Shown piece by piece: positions 27,472-36,599 of a stretch of 64,000 nucleotides of DNA (positions are counted from its first letter, which is position 1; every line of letters begins with the position of its first letter). Under the pieces are notes generated by a model. That model did no database searches, was not told where the DNA came from, and worked only from the letters and a program-made list of their open reading frames with translations. The translations under genes were made by a program, and so were the position numbers. Source of the DNA: Planctomycetaceae bacterium. Lineage in GTDB: Bacteria > Planctomycetota > Planctomycetia > Pirellulales > Pirellulaceae. The stretch is from positions 152,986 through 216,985 of the forward strand of contig PBNZ01000017.1 in the NCBI GenBank assembly GCA_002723275.1. The letters run 5' to 3'.

Positions 27472-29316
27472 ATGCGAGTGAATCCTCAACTGAGATTTTC
27501 CTTGTTGCGGCTGCTTTTGCTGCTCTTTATCGGCGTAACGTGCGTCTCTAATGCTTCAGCTCAGACAGTCCTTTTCTTTGAAGACTTTGAGTCTCTTGAG
27601 TTAGGACCGAACGTTGACGAAGGCTTGATTGACGACAACCCGGAAGACGCTGTCTGGAGCCCTGTATGTGGAGATGGCTGGACCATCGATCGAAGTGGCG
27701 TTCCTGGCTATGGTACCGACGCAGATGGAATCGTTGAGTTCGCAGGTTGGAATTGCATGGATCCGCTTTGGTGGGCAAGCACCGCCGGTGGCCAGGAACG
27801 TGATCTATTCCTCGACATCGGCGAAGGTGTGGTCGCAGTTGCAGACGGTGACGAGTGGGATGACGCATTTCGTGCACCGGGCGAGATGAACACATTTCTG
27901 TCGTCGCCTAGCATACCGGTCTCCCCCGGCTCGACACTCGATTTCGACACGAGCTGGCGTCCAGACGGCACCCAGGTTGCAACGGTCACCGCCAGCTATG
28001 ACGGCGGAGATCCAATTGAGCTGATGCGATGGGAATCGGAAGACACTGATTTTTTTGAACCCGATCGCAATCCCGACTTCGTCGAATTGGACACGCTGGC
28101 CCCCGCTGGAGCCGAAAACGTCGTCTTCACCTTTGGTTACACGAGAGCTCAAAACCACTGGTGGTGGGCCGTCGACAATATCGAGTACGGTGGCTTCCGA
28201 GAAGATTTTGAGAACACCGAACTCGGACCGAATATCGAAGAGGGCCGAGCCGTGCCTGCGGAAAATGTTTGGACCAAAACTGCGCCGGACGGCTGGTCGA
28301 TTGAAGATGAAGTCCCCGGTATGGACGAAGACAACGATTTCAATGGCGTCACCGAATGGATCGGCTGGAGCTTCACCGACAAAGACTGGTGGGTCGGCGT
28401 CGCAGGTGATCAAGATCGTTCTCAGTTTACGGAAGGCGTGGGAACCGTCGCCGTGGCAGATCCCGATGAATGGGATGATGCAGACCACCCCGATTCCGCG
28501 AGCGAAGGCTGGTACAACACTTTCATGAGCACTGGCGATATCGACATCGAAGGCGTGGAACAAGGTTCGTTGAATCTCAAATTCGCCTCGAGCTGGAAAC
28601 CTGAATTCGATGCCGATTATCAACAAACGGGCAATGTTGTTGTCAGCTTTGACGACGGATCCTCCGAAGAACTGATGCTCTGGGAATCTGACCAGGCCAG
28701 TGACAATTACAAACCCAACGCGACGAACGAAATCGTCGAATTGCCGATTGATCACCCAGAAGGTGCCAAGTCGATGCAGATCACTTGGGGTCTGTTTGAT
28801 GCCGGTAACGACTGGTGGTGGGCCATCGACAATATCGAATTGACTGGAGGTGGTGGGGGTGGATCACCTTATGACTTCAATAATGACGGCATGGTTGATG
28901 TGGCCGATATCGACTTAATGCTTGGTGAAGTCAAGGCAGGTACCAACTCTGGCAACTTCGACCTAAACAATGATGCCTTAGTCAATAGTGCCGACATCGA
29001 TGCCTTACTCGCAGACGGCTTCAATAGCTTCATCGGCGACTCGAACCTCGATGGACAATTCAACAGTAGTGATATGGTTGTCGTTTTCACGGCAGGCGAA
29101 TACGAAGATACTGTCGCCATGAACTCCAGTTGGGTCGAAGGCGATTGGAATGGAGACGGGGATTTCACTAGTAGTGATCTCGTCTTCGCCTTTACGATCG
29201 GTGGATACGAGCAAGGCCCGCGTGCCGCTGTTGCCTCGGTACCTGAACCGGCATCGGTGATGGGACTGTTAACCGGCATGGTCGCTCTGCTCATCGTTCG
29301 TCGACGACGCAAGTAG
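27472..29316 (+). CDS. PEP-CTERM protein with duplicated domain and EF-hand cassette
   Basis: A 614-residue exported surface protein. After a signal peptide (to about residue 30, ending NASAQ) come two homologous domains of roughly 200 residues. Each starts with a FEDFESLELGPNVDEG-like segment and ends with a WWWAxDNIE strand (FFEDFESLELGPNVDEG / REDFENTELGPNIEEG; HWWWAVDNIEYG / DWWWAIDNIELT). A Gly-rich linker follows, then four EF-hand-like loops (DFNNDGMVDVADID, DLNNDALVNSADID, DSNLDGQFNSSD, DWNGDGDFTSSD). The PEP-CTERM tag comes last (VPEPASVMGLL plus VRRRRK). GAAGGAG is just before the ATG. The cassette is shared with the genes at 9108 and 29417. A strong terminator follows. The ligand is unknown. 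Confidence 0.88.
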   Translation: MRVNPQLRFSLLRLLLLLFIGVTCVSNASAQTVLFFEDFESLELGPNVDEGLIDDNPEDAVWSPVCGDGWTIDRSGVPGYGTDADGIVEFAGWNCMDPLWWASTAGGQERDLFLDIGEGVVAVADGDEWDDAFRAPGEMNTFLSSPSIPVSPGSTLDFDTSWRPDGTQVATVTASYDGGDPIELMRWESEDTDFFEPDRNPDFVELDTLAPAGAENVVFTFGYTRAQNHWWWAVDNIEYGGFREDFENTELGPNIEEGRAVPAENVWTKTAPDGWSIEDEVPGMDEDNDFNGVTEWIGWSFTDKDWWVGVAGDQDRSQFTEGVGTVAVADPDEWDDADHPDSASEGWYNTFMSTGDIDIEGVEQGSLNLKFASSWKPEFDADYQQTGNVVVSFDDGSSEELMLWESDQASDNYKPNATNEIVELPIDHPEGAKSMQITWGLFDAGNDWWWAIDNIELTGGGGGGSPYDFNNDGMVDVADIDLMLGEVKAGTNSGNFDLNNDALVNSADIDALLADGFNSFIGDSNLDGQFNSSDMVVVFTAGEYEDTVAMNSSWVEGDWNGDGDFTSSDLVFAFTIGGYEQGPRAAVASVPEPASVMGLLTGMVALLIVRRRRK

Positions 29317-29343
29317 CAGCACCTCTGCTCACAACATCTCAAG

Positions 29344-29379
29344 GAGCACCTGCATCATCCGATCAGGTGCTCTTTTTTT
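29344..29379 (+). terminator. Rho-independent terminator after the 27472 gene
   Basis: A perfect 9-bp stem, GAGCACCTG / CAGGTGCTC, with an 11-nt loop is followed by eight T on the plus strand. It begins 28 bp after the stop codon and separates this gene from the next PEP-CTERM gene. Confidence 0.95.
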
Positions 29380-29416
29380 CGTATCGCGACCGTCGCGACA
29401 AGCAGGATGTAAGAAC

Positions 29417-30853
29417 ATGCGAAGCGGCAGCACGTTGAACGGGTGGTCTCGACGGATCCGCATCACGATGGTGGTTGGATTGAGCCTGTTTGTCTCAACA
29501 TCATCTCTGCAGGCGGAGTCTCCTAGTCCAGAAGAACAGCTCTGGCTCCAACTCATCAACCGTTTTCGCGCCGATCCAGTGGGTGAACTCGACCTTATCA
29601 GCAACTATACCACCGTCGACATCGGCCAGGAGTTTGCGGATCCCAAAGCCAATAACTCGAACGTCGCACAGGCATTGGACTTCTTTGAAGTCGACGCCGC
29701 GATTCTCCGCCAACAGTTTCAGCAACTCGAAGCAGCTCCACCCTTAGCCTGGAGTGAATCGCTGTATCGTTCTGCGAAATACTATTCCGATCTGATGATT
29801 GAAACAGATTCCCAATCTCACGATCTGGATGGTTTGAATCTACTGGACCGTGTCCAAACCGCCGGCGGCTTTGATTTCTTCGGTGGCGGACGAATTGGTG
29901 AGAACATTTTCGCCTATACAAAAGACGTCGAACATGGTCACGCCGGCTTCATCATTGACTGGGGGGGTTCCCCCACAGGAATCCAAAACCCGCCAGGGCA
30001 CCGCGACAGCCTGATCAATCCGGAATTCCGAGAGGTGGGAATCTCGATCTTAGCCGAAGCGGACGATCAAACGATCGTGGGTCCGCTCGTTACAACACAA
30101 CACCTCGGTGTCGATTATGCCGACGGCCCTTATCTCACAGGGGCCATCTTTTCAGATACGGACGACAACGACTTTTACTCAATTGGCGAAGGTCTCACGG
30201 ACGTCACCGTGCAATTACACCGATTGAATGGCGAGGTCGTCGCCTCCGCCGAAGCCTATGCAAGCGGTGGCTATCGCATCGATCTTTCCGGATTATCGGA
30301 AGACAGCTACCGGATCGTATTGGCGACGGACTCACCGGTATTCTGGTCGGCCGACATGACGCTGTCTGATGACGGTAACAACGTTGGCTTTGACCTGAAA
30401 GATCCTCAATACGACATCGACTCCATCACACGAGCGATTCAACAAGACATCGAATGGCAGCCTTACGACTTGAACCTGGATGGCCAATTCACGACAGCCG
30501 ATCGCGATTACTTGATTGATGATATCTTTCACACCTTCTACGGCGATGCCAATCTCGACGGTGAATTCAACTCAACCGACTTAGTGCAGGTTTTGGTGAG
30601 TGGAGAATACGAGGATCAACGACCACTGAATTCGACCTGGAGTACGGGTGACTGGAACGGCGACCTGGAGTTCACAACAGGAGACCTCGTTCTAGCACTC
30701 TCCGCAGGTGGTTACGAAAAGGGTCCCAGGTCCCATCCGATTCCCGAGCCGACCTCCATAAGCCTGCTCCTGCTGTCGGTGCTATGGTTAGGAAGGTCGG
30801 TGCTACGAGCCAACTCACGATCGGACTTCAGTGCGTCACGAGGAAGAGGATGA
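29417..30853 (+). CDS. CAP-domain (SCP/PR-1-like) protein with EF-hand cassette and PEP-CTERM-like tail
   Basis: A 478-residue exported protein. The signal peptide ends near residue 35 (SSLQA). A CAP domain covers about residues 40-235: PEEQLWLQLINRFRADPVG, LAWSESLYRSAKYYSDLM, SHDLDGLNLLDRV, GGRIGENIF and GHRDSLINPEFREVGI. A short beta domain (SDTDDNDFYSIGEGLTDV) is followed by three EF-hand-like loops (DLNLDGQFTTADRD, DANLDGEFNSTD, DWNGDLEFTTGD) and a C-terminal IPEPTSISLLLLSVLWLG segment. The tail after the membrane helix is unusually long, about 20 residues. AGGA precedes the ATG. Bacterial CAP proteins are secreted and sometimes proteolytic or lipid-binding; the role here is unknown. Confidence 0.88.
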   Translation: MRSGSTLNGWSRRIRITMVVGLSLFVSTSSLQAESPSPEEQLWLQLINRFRADPVGELDLISNYTTVDIGQEFADPKANNSNVAQALDFFEVDAAILRQQFQQLEAAPPLAWSESLYRSAKYYSDLMIETDSQSHDLDGLNLLDRVQTAGGFDFFGGGRIGENIFAYTKDVEHGHAGFIIDWGGSPTGIQNPPGHRDSLINPEFREVGISILAEADDQTIVGPLVTTQHLGVDYADGPYLTGAIFSDTDDNDFYSIGEGLTDVTVQLHRLNGEVVASAEAYASGGYRIDLSGLSEDSYRIVLATDSPVFWSADMTLSDDGNNVGFDLKDPQYDIDSITRAIQQDIEWQPYDLNLDGQFTTADRDYLIDDIFHTFYGDANLDGEFNSTDLVQVLVSGEYEDQRPLNSTWSTGDWNGDLEFTTGDLVLALSAGGYEKGPRSHPIPEPTSISLLLLSVLWLGRSVLRANSRSDFSASRGRG

Positions 30854-30884
30854 TTTCAACGATCATCCCAACACCGCAACCGAC

Positions 30885-32477
30885 TTATTCGGTGACGGGT
30901 GCCATCGGCAAGTAGATGTAGGGGAGAAACTCGGCTTCACCACTTCGTTGCGGATGTCGATGATAGAATTGTCGTCCGCGATCCGGTAACAACGGAATGT
31001 TATCTCCCTTGGATTCGGCAAGCATTTCGAACAACTGCTGCTTCAACTTATTGGCTAATTCCTGATGGGCGGGATCCCGAATCAGATTTTTTTGCTCGTG
31101 CGGATCTTTTTCCAGATCGTATAGTTCGTCGGTATCCCAAACGCCGTGGTAGCGGATGTACTTATACCTCTGCCCCACCACCGCGTGCACCGTTGGAGTA
31201 TGCGGATAATTCCATTCCCAAAAATACTCGTACAGCAACGATTCTCGCCACGGAACTTCATCATCTCCGGACAACAAGGGATAGAAACTCGCACCGTCCA
31301 TTTTCTCTGGCGTTCCACGACCCGCAATCTCCAACACCGTCGGAGCGATGTCGATATTGGCAACGACCTCATCAATCACCGTCCCTCCCTCGATAAGCTC
31401 AGGACAGTGCACGAGCAATGGCACACGGATGGAAGACTCGTAAGCAGTTCTCTTGTCGATCAAACCGTGTTCCCCGAAGGCGAAACCGTTATCGCCCATA
31501 TAAATCACAACGGTCGATTCTAATTCACCACTCTGCTCCAGGTGAGACAATAGACGACCTACGTTATCGTCCACTGCAAGCAATGCCTCACAGTACCGTT
31601 TGTAGTAAGCCTCAACATCGAAGTCGTCGAGGTTATATCCGTAGTCAACTCCATGTCGACTATTTCGCTGGTTGATCGCCCAACGTGGCTTGCCAGCTCG
31701 ATTTTGCGGCGTGTCGGCGAAGGTAACCGGAGGCTCCCAAGGCTGATCTCGGTATCGCCCGCGATGTCGATCGTGCGGAACAAAATCAGAATGCACTGCC
31801 TTGTGAGACACATACAGAAAATAAGGACGACGATCGTTACGATTCTTCAACCAATCAAGTGCGTAGTCGGTCAGTTCGTCGGTAATGTAGCCTTTTTGGG
31901 GCGATCTGTTCCCGTTGATATTGAGTCCGTCATATCGTGTCTGCGGCACAACGCGCGTCGTGCCACGGCCATCCGGCCAATAGGTGCCCTGCCCTTTGAA
32001 GGCCACCCAATGATCGAATCCTTTTCTGGGAGAGTCATCGTCTCCACCCATGTGCCATTTTCCAATAAAAGCAGTCTCGTAACCTGCCGCCTGCAAATAC
32101 TCCGGAAAAAAGAGATGGTCGGGTGACACCGGATGATAGTTGTCGGTCACTCGATGATTGTGCGTATACATTCCCGTTAAAATCGATGCTCGACTGGGCG
32201 AACACAGAGAGGTCGTTACGAACGCATTTTTGAGAAAGACCCCACCGCTCGCCATGCGATCCAGATGCGGAGTCTCGAGAAAGGGATGATCGAGGAACCC
32301 AAGTGCCTCACGACGATGATCGTCGCACAGAATGAAGATCACATTTCGCGGCGCGTGATCTTGAACAACCGGCAGGTTCAAGTCTTCATTCGCCAAGCAA
32401 GTTGACACCACAACCGAACATAGCAGGCCGACAATCCAACGCATCGCCACCGTCCTCATCGACAAAGGGTTGATCAT
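30885..32477 (-). CDS. Secreted arylsulfatase-type sulfatase
   Basis: A 530-residue sulfatase with an N-terminal signal (MRWIVGLLCSVVVSTCLA). The key blocks are VIFILCDDHRREALGF near residue 46, the formylglycine motif SLCSPSRASILTG near 90, GKWHMGGDDDSPRKGFDHW near 140, and the metal block VIYMGDNGFAFGEHG near 330. The motifs match N-acetylglucosamine-6-sulfatase or choline-sulfatase-like exo-enzymes, but the substrate cannot be fixed. I chose the ATG at 32477 because GAGAGGA stands 6 nt upstream; the frame is open to 32504. It converges with the CAP-domain gene 31 bp away. Like the sulfatase at 17344, it depends on a formylglycine-generating enzyme elsewhere. Confidence 0.92.
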   Translation of the reverse strand: MINPLSMRTVAMRWIVGLLCSVVVSTCLANEDLNLPVVQDHAPRNVIFILCDDHRREALGFLDHPFLETPHLDRMASGGVFLKNAFVTTSLCSPSRASILTGMYTHNHRVTDNYHPVSPDHLFFPEYLQAAGYETAFIGKWHMGGDDDSPRKGFDHWVAFKGQGTYWPDGRGTTRVVPQTRYDGLNINGNRSPQKGYITDELTDYALDWLKNRNDRRPYFLYVSHKAVHSDFVPHDRHRGRYRDQPWEPPVTFADTPQNRAGKPRWAINQRNSRHGVDYGYNLDDFDVEAYYKRYCEALLAVDDNVGRLLSHLEQSGELESTVVIYMGDNGFAFGEHGLIDKRTAYESSIRVPLLVHCPELIEGGTVIDEVVANIDIAPTVLEIAGRGTPEKMDGASFYPLLSGDDEVPWRESLLYEYFWEWNYPHTPTVHAVVGQRYKYIRYHGVWDTDELYDLEKDPHEQKNLIRDPAHQELANKLKQQLFEMLAESKGDNIPLLPDRGRQFYHRHPQRSGEAEFLPYIYLPMAPVTE

Positions 32478-32703
32478 TGCTCGTCCTCTCGAAAGACGAA
32501 ACACATGAGAACAAGAATAGCACTAACCCGATCTTCGGTCACCTTTCGATTCTGCATCGTTTCATGAAAATGGGCGATTCTCGAGATTGACGCTCCCGAC
32601 CGCGTCTCGCAATTAGCTGCTGACAACTCCGATACAAATTCCTTTCTCGCAAATGCATAGGCGTTGCCTGTACTCGCCTGAAAACTACCACTAGACTGAC
32701 GTC

Positions 32704-33990
32704 ATGAATACAGCAGACCTGATTGCTGCGTTGCAGCAGAAGAAGTTGAATCTGGTGGAATACGTTAGCGAGATTTGCGATCGCATCGAGCGCGAGGAAT
32801 CAACGCTCCAGGCTATCGTCCCGGGCACTTACGACCGCGAAGCGTTACTTTCCCAAGCCACCGAATGCAGCCTTCGCGACCCAGACAATCAACCACTTTA
32901 CGGATTACCCATCGGTGTGAAAGATATTTTCCGTGTTGATGGATACCCAACAACCTGCGGAAGTCGGCTACCCGTCGAAACCTTTCGCGGAACCGAAAGT
33001 CACGTCGTCACTCTCCTCAAGAAAGCGGGAGCGATCGTTGTGGGAAAAACGATCACGACTGAATTTGCCGCATTTCATCCGGGCCCCACGACAAACCCGG
33101 CAAATCCGCTGCACACTCCAGGCGGCTCCAGCAGCGGTTCCGCCGCCGGCGTCGCCAAGGGATATTTTCCATTTGCGTTTGGCTCACAAACGATCGGATC
33201 GATTGCGCGCCCCGCCACCTTTTGTGGTGTGGTTGGCGTCAAACCTTCCTATGGAAGAGTCTCTGCCGAGGGCGTGATCGAATATTCACGGACCATGGAC
33301 CACGTGGGCTGGTTATGCGAGGACACGTCTGCGCTCAATCATTTCAGCCAGGTTCTGATCAACAATTGGCGAGGGTTGTCTGCGGAAATATTGCCAGCGA
33401 ATCGAAGCATTGGTGTACCCGAGGGTCCCTACATCGGCTGCGCTTCCGCACTCGAACTTCAAAGATTCGCGAAGATTTTAGATCAACTTAAGGAGTTCGG
33501 CATCTCAATTGTCCCCTGCCCTGTTCTGGAAGATTTTGAAACCATACGATCCGAACACCAACAAATCATCATGGCTGAACTTTCCGACGTTCATCGTGAT
33601 TGGTTCGCAGATCATCAAGAACTTTACTCAGAAGCATTGGCTGAGTTGATCGTGGCAGGTCAAAAGGTGGACCGTCAAGAGTTGGCTCGGATGGTCGAAG
33701 CTCGTAAGCAAGTCCGATCAGCCTTGATGCAACGAATGGATGAGGCTGGTGTCGATGCATTGATTGCTCCCGGTGCTGTCGACGTCGCTCCACGCGGAAT
33801 CGAAAGCACGGGGGATCCGGTCATGAACCTGCCTTGGACTTACACTGGGCTACCGTCGGTGTCCCTACCCTGCCGTCCGACCTCCGCCACCATGCCGCAT
33901 GGTGTCCAACTGATCGGACGCTTCAACCAGGATGAGGAATTATTTGCGCTGGCAGACTTAATCGCCTCTCATGTCCGCATTGACGCATAA
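32704..33990 (+). CDS. Amidase-signature hydrolase
   Basis: A 428-residue amidase-signature enzyme that hydrolyses carboxamides to acid and ammonia. The Ser-cisSer-Lys triad is visible: Lys in LPIGVKDIF near residue 73, the cis-serine in the glycine/serine loop TPGGSSSGSAAGVA near 145, and the nucleophile serine in SQTIGSIARPATFCGV near 165. Most amidases read TDTGGSIRIPA there, so TIGSIARPA is a mild variation. No signal peptide is present. The family includes the GatA subunit, but the short C-terminal part and lack of gatB/gatC neighbours argue for a stand-alone catabolic amidase. The gene stands by itself, with 227 bp to the divergent sulfatase start. Confidence 0.88.
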   Translation: MNTADLIAALQQKKLNLVEYVSEICDRIEREESTLQAIVPGTYDREALLSQATECSLRDPDNQPLYGLPIGVKDIFRVDGYPTTCGSRLPVETFRGTESHVVTLLKKAGAIVVGKTITTEFAAFHPGPTTNPANPLHTPGGSSSGSAAGVAKGYFPFAFGSQTIGSIARPATFCGVVGVKPSYGRVSAEGVIEYSRTMDHVGWLCEDTSALNHFSQVLINNWRGLSAEILPANRSIGVPEGPYIGCASALELQRFAKILDQLKEFGISIVPCPVLEDFETIRSEHQQIIMAELSDVHRDWFADHQELYSEALAELIVAGQKVDRQELARMVEARKQVRSALMQRMDEAGVDALIAPGAVDVAPRGIESTGDPVMNLPWTYTGLPSVSLPCRPTSATMPHGVQLIGRFNQDEELFALADLIASHVRIDA

Positions 33991-34147
33991 AGACGATCGC
34001 AGCAGTATCGCGATGGGCTGTGAAGCTGTTGTGTTCTTCAAATTCCTGATTGACTGGAAGCGGCGCAGACAGTCACAACGAAGAGCGGTAATGTAATGGC
34101 ATGAGTTGTGTCTCAAGTACAGAAGCGACGCGTATAAACATGAAAAG

Positions 34148-35584
34148 ATGGCAAAACAGATCGACGCAATCGTAGTTGGATCAGGCCCCAACGGCCTCTC
34201 CGCGGCGATTGAAATCGCGCGTTCCGGCTATGGGGTTTGCGTTTACGAAGCCAAACCGACGGTCGGTGGAGGCATGCGGACGCTGGAATCAACCTTACCA
34301 GGATTCCTTCACGATCATTGTTCAGCAGTCCATCCACTCGGCATTCTGTCGCCATTCTTTCAACAACTGCCCCTCGAAAAGCACGGACTCGAATGGCTCG
34401 CAACTGCCGCGTCTGTCGCACACCCGATGGATCATGACCCCGCCGTCATGCTCTACCAGGACCTGGAGCAAACCGCCTCTGAACTGGGTGCCGATGCAAG
34501 TCGCTGGCGTAAAATGATGTCGCCGTTTCTAGCGCATCCACACGACCTGCTGCACGATTTACTCGGCCCATTACGAGCGAATGTACGACGACCTGGACTC
34601 ATGGCTCGATTCGGACTCCAAGCAGCATGGCCCGCTCGCCGCTTCGCGAAAACATTCTTTCGAGAACCACGAACCCAAGCTCTCTTTGCCGGATGTGCCG
34701 GACATTCGATACTTCCGCTGGATCATTTATTAACCGCCGCTCTTGGGCTGATCTTCTCCATCTGTGGACATCTGCAAAACTGGCCGGTGGCACGAGGAGG
34801 CTCTCAGGCGATTGCCAACGCGTTGGCGGCGCACCTGAAAGAACTAGGAGGCACGATTCAATGCAACACCCCCGTGAACAATCTTCGTGATCTACCACCT
34901 GCACGATCGATCCTGTTGGACCTTGCACCATCCTCCGTTCTCCGTGTCGCCGGAGAAGCACTGCCTTTGGGATACAGAAAACGGCTGCGACGCTTCAAGT
35001 ATGGCCCCGGCGTCTTTAAATTGGACTGGGCATTAAGTGAGCAAATCCCCTGGCAAGATTCAAACGTTGACAAAGCGACGACGGTTCATGTAGGAGGCAC
35101 ACTCGATGAGATCGCCGCTTCAGAAGCAGCAGCCTGGCATGGTAGACAAACCGAACATCCATTTCTCATTCTCTGTCAACAAAGTCATGCTGATCACAGC
35201 CGCGCACCGCAAGGACAACATACCGGTTACGCCTACTGCCACGTGCCCTCTGGCTGCGATACTGACATGACAACCGTCATTGAAAACCAGATCGAGCGAT
35301 TTGCGCCGGGCTTCCGTGACGTGATTCTGGCAAGGCACGTCACTCGCCCGACTGATCTCGAAGCCGACAACCCGAATTACGTCGGCGGAGCGGTCACCGG
35401 AGGAGCCGCGAACCTGACTCAACTTTTTACACGTCCCGTGGCCCGCTTGAATCCGTACACCACCCCTAATCCGGCCATCTATCTGTGTTCGGCTTCGACT
35501 CCACCCGGCGGTGGAGTCCATGGCATGTGTGGCTTTCACGCTGCTCGGTCGGTGATTCGAAAGCTCGAGAAAGGTGCCATCTAA
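34148..35584 (+). CDS. FAD-dependent oxidoreductase, phytoene-desaturase-like
   Basis: A 478-residue flavoprotein with an N-terminal Rossmann dinucleotide fold (AIVVGSGPNGLSAAIEIA, then VYEAKPTVGGGMRT) and the C-terminal FAD-contact segment VYLCSASTPPGGGVHGMCG-like sequence (reading IYLCSASTPPGGGVHGMCG near residue 448). Between them lies the variable substrate domain. This arrangement is that of the phytoene dehydrogenase/carotenoid isomerase group (COG1233), of which many members have unknown substrates. No carotenoid synthesis genes are nearby, so a role in pigment synthesis is not supported by context. I chose the ATG at 34148, where the fold begins; the frame is open from 34106. Confidence 0.82.
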   Translation: MAKQIDAIVVGSGPNGLSAAIEIARSGYGVCVYEAKPTVGGGMRTLESTLPGFLHDHCSAVHPLGILSPFFQQLPLEKHGLEWLATAASVAHPMDHDPAVMLYQDLEQTASELGADASRWRKMMSPFLAHPHDLLHDLLGPLRANVRRPGLMARFGLQAAWPARRFAKTFFREPRTQALFAGCAGHSILPLDHLLTAALGLIFSICGHLQNWPVARGGSQAIANALAAHLKELGGTIQCNTPVNNLRDLPPARSILLDLAPSSVLRVAGEALPLGYRKRLRRFKYGPGVFKLDWALSEQIPWQDSNVDKATTVHVGGTLDEIAASEAAAWHGRQTEHPFLILCQQSHADHSRAPQGQHTGYAYCHVPSGCDTDMTTVIENQIERFAPGFRDVILARHVTRPTDLEADNPNYVGGAVTGGAANLTQLFTRPVARLNPYTTPNPAIYLCSASTPPGGGVHGMCGFHAARSVIRKLEKGAI

Positions 35585-35782
35585 CTGGCCCGAGTATCTC
35601 ACGAATCCCCTAAACGTATGCTGGAACGACAAATCGAGCCACTCCTGGTGACCCAGCTCAGCGGACCCCCTTCTGGGCTCGATAGCCAGCAGTTCGATCG
35701 TTAAAATAATGGCAGTTTTGCGGTCCTGAGGGGTCCGTACCAGCAACATTCCTTCCTGTTCTTGAATCGAGCCGAAACTACC

Positions 35783-36235
35783 ATGGCCAAAGTCACTGTC
35801 GTAATCGCTGCCCTTTTGATCTTAATCGGTTGTGTCGGGTATTTTGGAACCCCTACCGCTGAACCGAGTAGCCCCGAGAGCAATGCTGCTGAGACTGCCG
35901 ACGCGGCTCCAGCAGCTCCCTCAAAAAATTCCGTAACGGCTCTAATTCCCGCCTTTGTCGGAGCGATCCTGCTCATTTGCGGATTGCTCTCCTTCAACGA
36001 AGGCATGCAAAAACACGCGATGCATGCGGCCGTCAGCGTCGGATTGCTTGGCTTCCTGGCCGGAGCAGGTCGTGGATCGATGGGCCTCGGAAAATTCTTT
36101 TCGGGAGATCCGAGCCTCAACACTCGTAGCTTTATCTTTGTCTGGCTGATGGCGATTCTCTGTCTGGTCTTCGTGGTGATGTGCGTCAATTCTTTCATTC
36201 AGGCTCGAAAACGACGCGAAGCAGAAGGCAATTAG
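35783..36235 (+). CDS. Small integral membrane protein, unknown function
   Basis: I do not recognise this 150-residue protein. It has four predicted membrane segments: VTVVIAALLILIGCVGYF near the start, ALIPAFVGAILLICGLLSF near 60, a third rich in Gly/Ala (AAVSVGLLGFLAGAGRG) near 90, and FVWLMAILCLVFVVMCV near 125. A Pro/Ala/Glu-rich loop lies between the first two, and a basic tail (KRREAEGN) at the end. The layout fits a small inner-membrane protein of the kind often conserved only in planctomycetes. The start is the ATG at 35783, although the frame opens with TTG at 35762. Confidence 0.7.
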   Translation: MAKVTVVIAALLILIGCVGYFGTPTAEPSSPESNAAETADAAPAAPSKNSVTALIPAFVGAILLICGLLSFNEGMQKHAMHAAVSVGLLGFLAGAGRGSMGLGKFFSGDPSLNTRSFIFVWLMAILCLVFVVMCVNSFIQARKRREAEGN

Positions 36236-36599
36236 GCTGGCCAGAGCGGACAAGAAAAAAGACTTCCTTATTTTTCTCAATTTCATGCCCTGATCTTCCT
36301 CGTTGCGGAAACAGTGGTTGAGGACGGCATGAATGCGCAGTTCCATCGGGCTTCTCACAGTCCGTGGACTGCTTCCCCTCACAAGCGCCCCACGTTCAAA
36401 CGTCGAGCCTTTGTCCTCGTGAAGACGGATCGGTGAAAACGACATTAGGTGACGGGTAACGAGCGAGCCTTGCGTTCAACGAGGCAGCGATCGTTCGATT
36501 TCTGCGCAGCCTTCCACTGCACGGGGCGGATTGGGGTCATCCCTAAAATAACCGCATCCGATTTCAAATGGCTTCGCCAATCCGGAGAGGAGATAAACC
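36236..36599. other. Intergenic stretch of 364 bp
   Basis: This lies between the small membrane protein and the coiled-coil protein genes. It holds a perfect 14-bp palindromic element, CAGTCCGTGGACTG, at 36358-36371, which may be a protein site or weak hairpin. A good ribosome site (GGAGAGGAG) precedes the ATG at 36600. Open frames here look non-coding, and I see no terminator or RNA gene. Confidence 0.4.

Noticed and set aside
27805-28755. 316-codon minus-strand open frame
   Set aside because: It mirrors the duplicated-domain PEP-CTERM gene; it has no start context and its composition follows the reverse complement of acidic codons.
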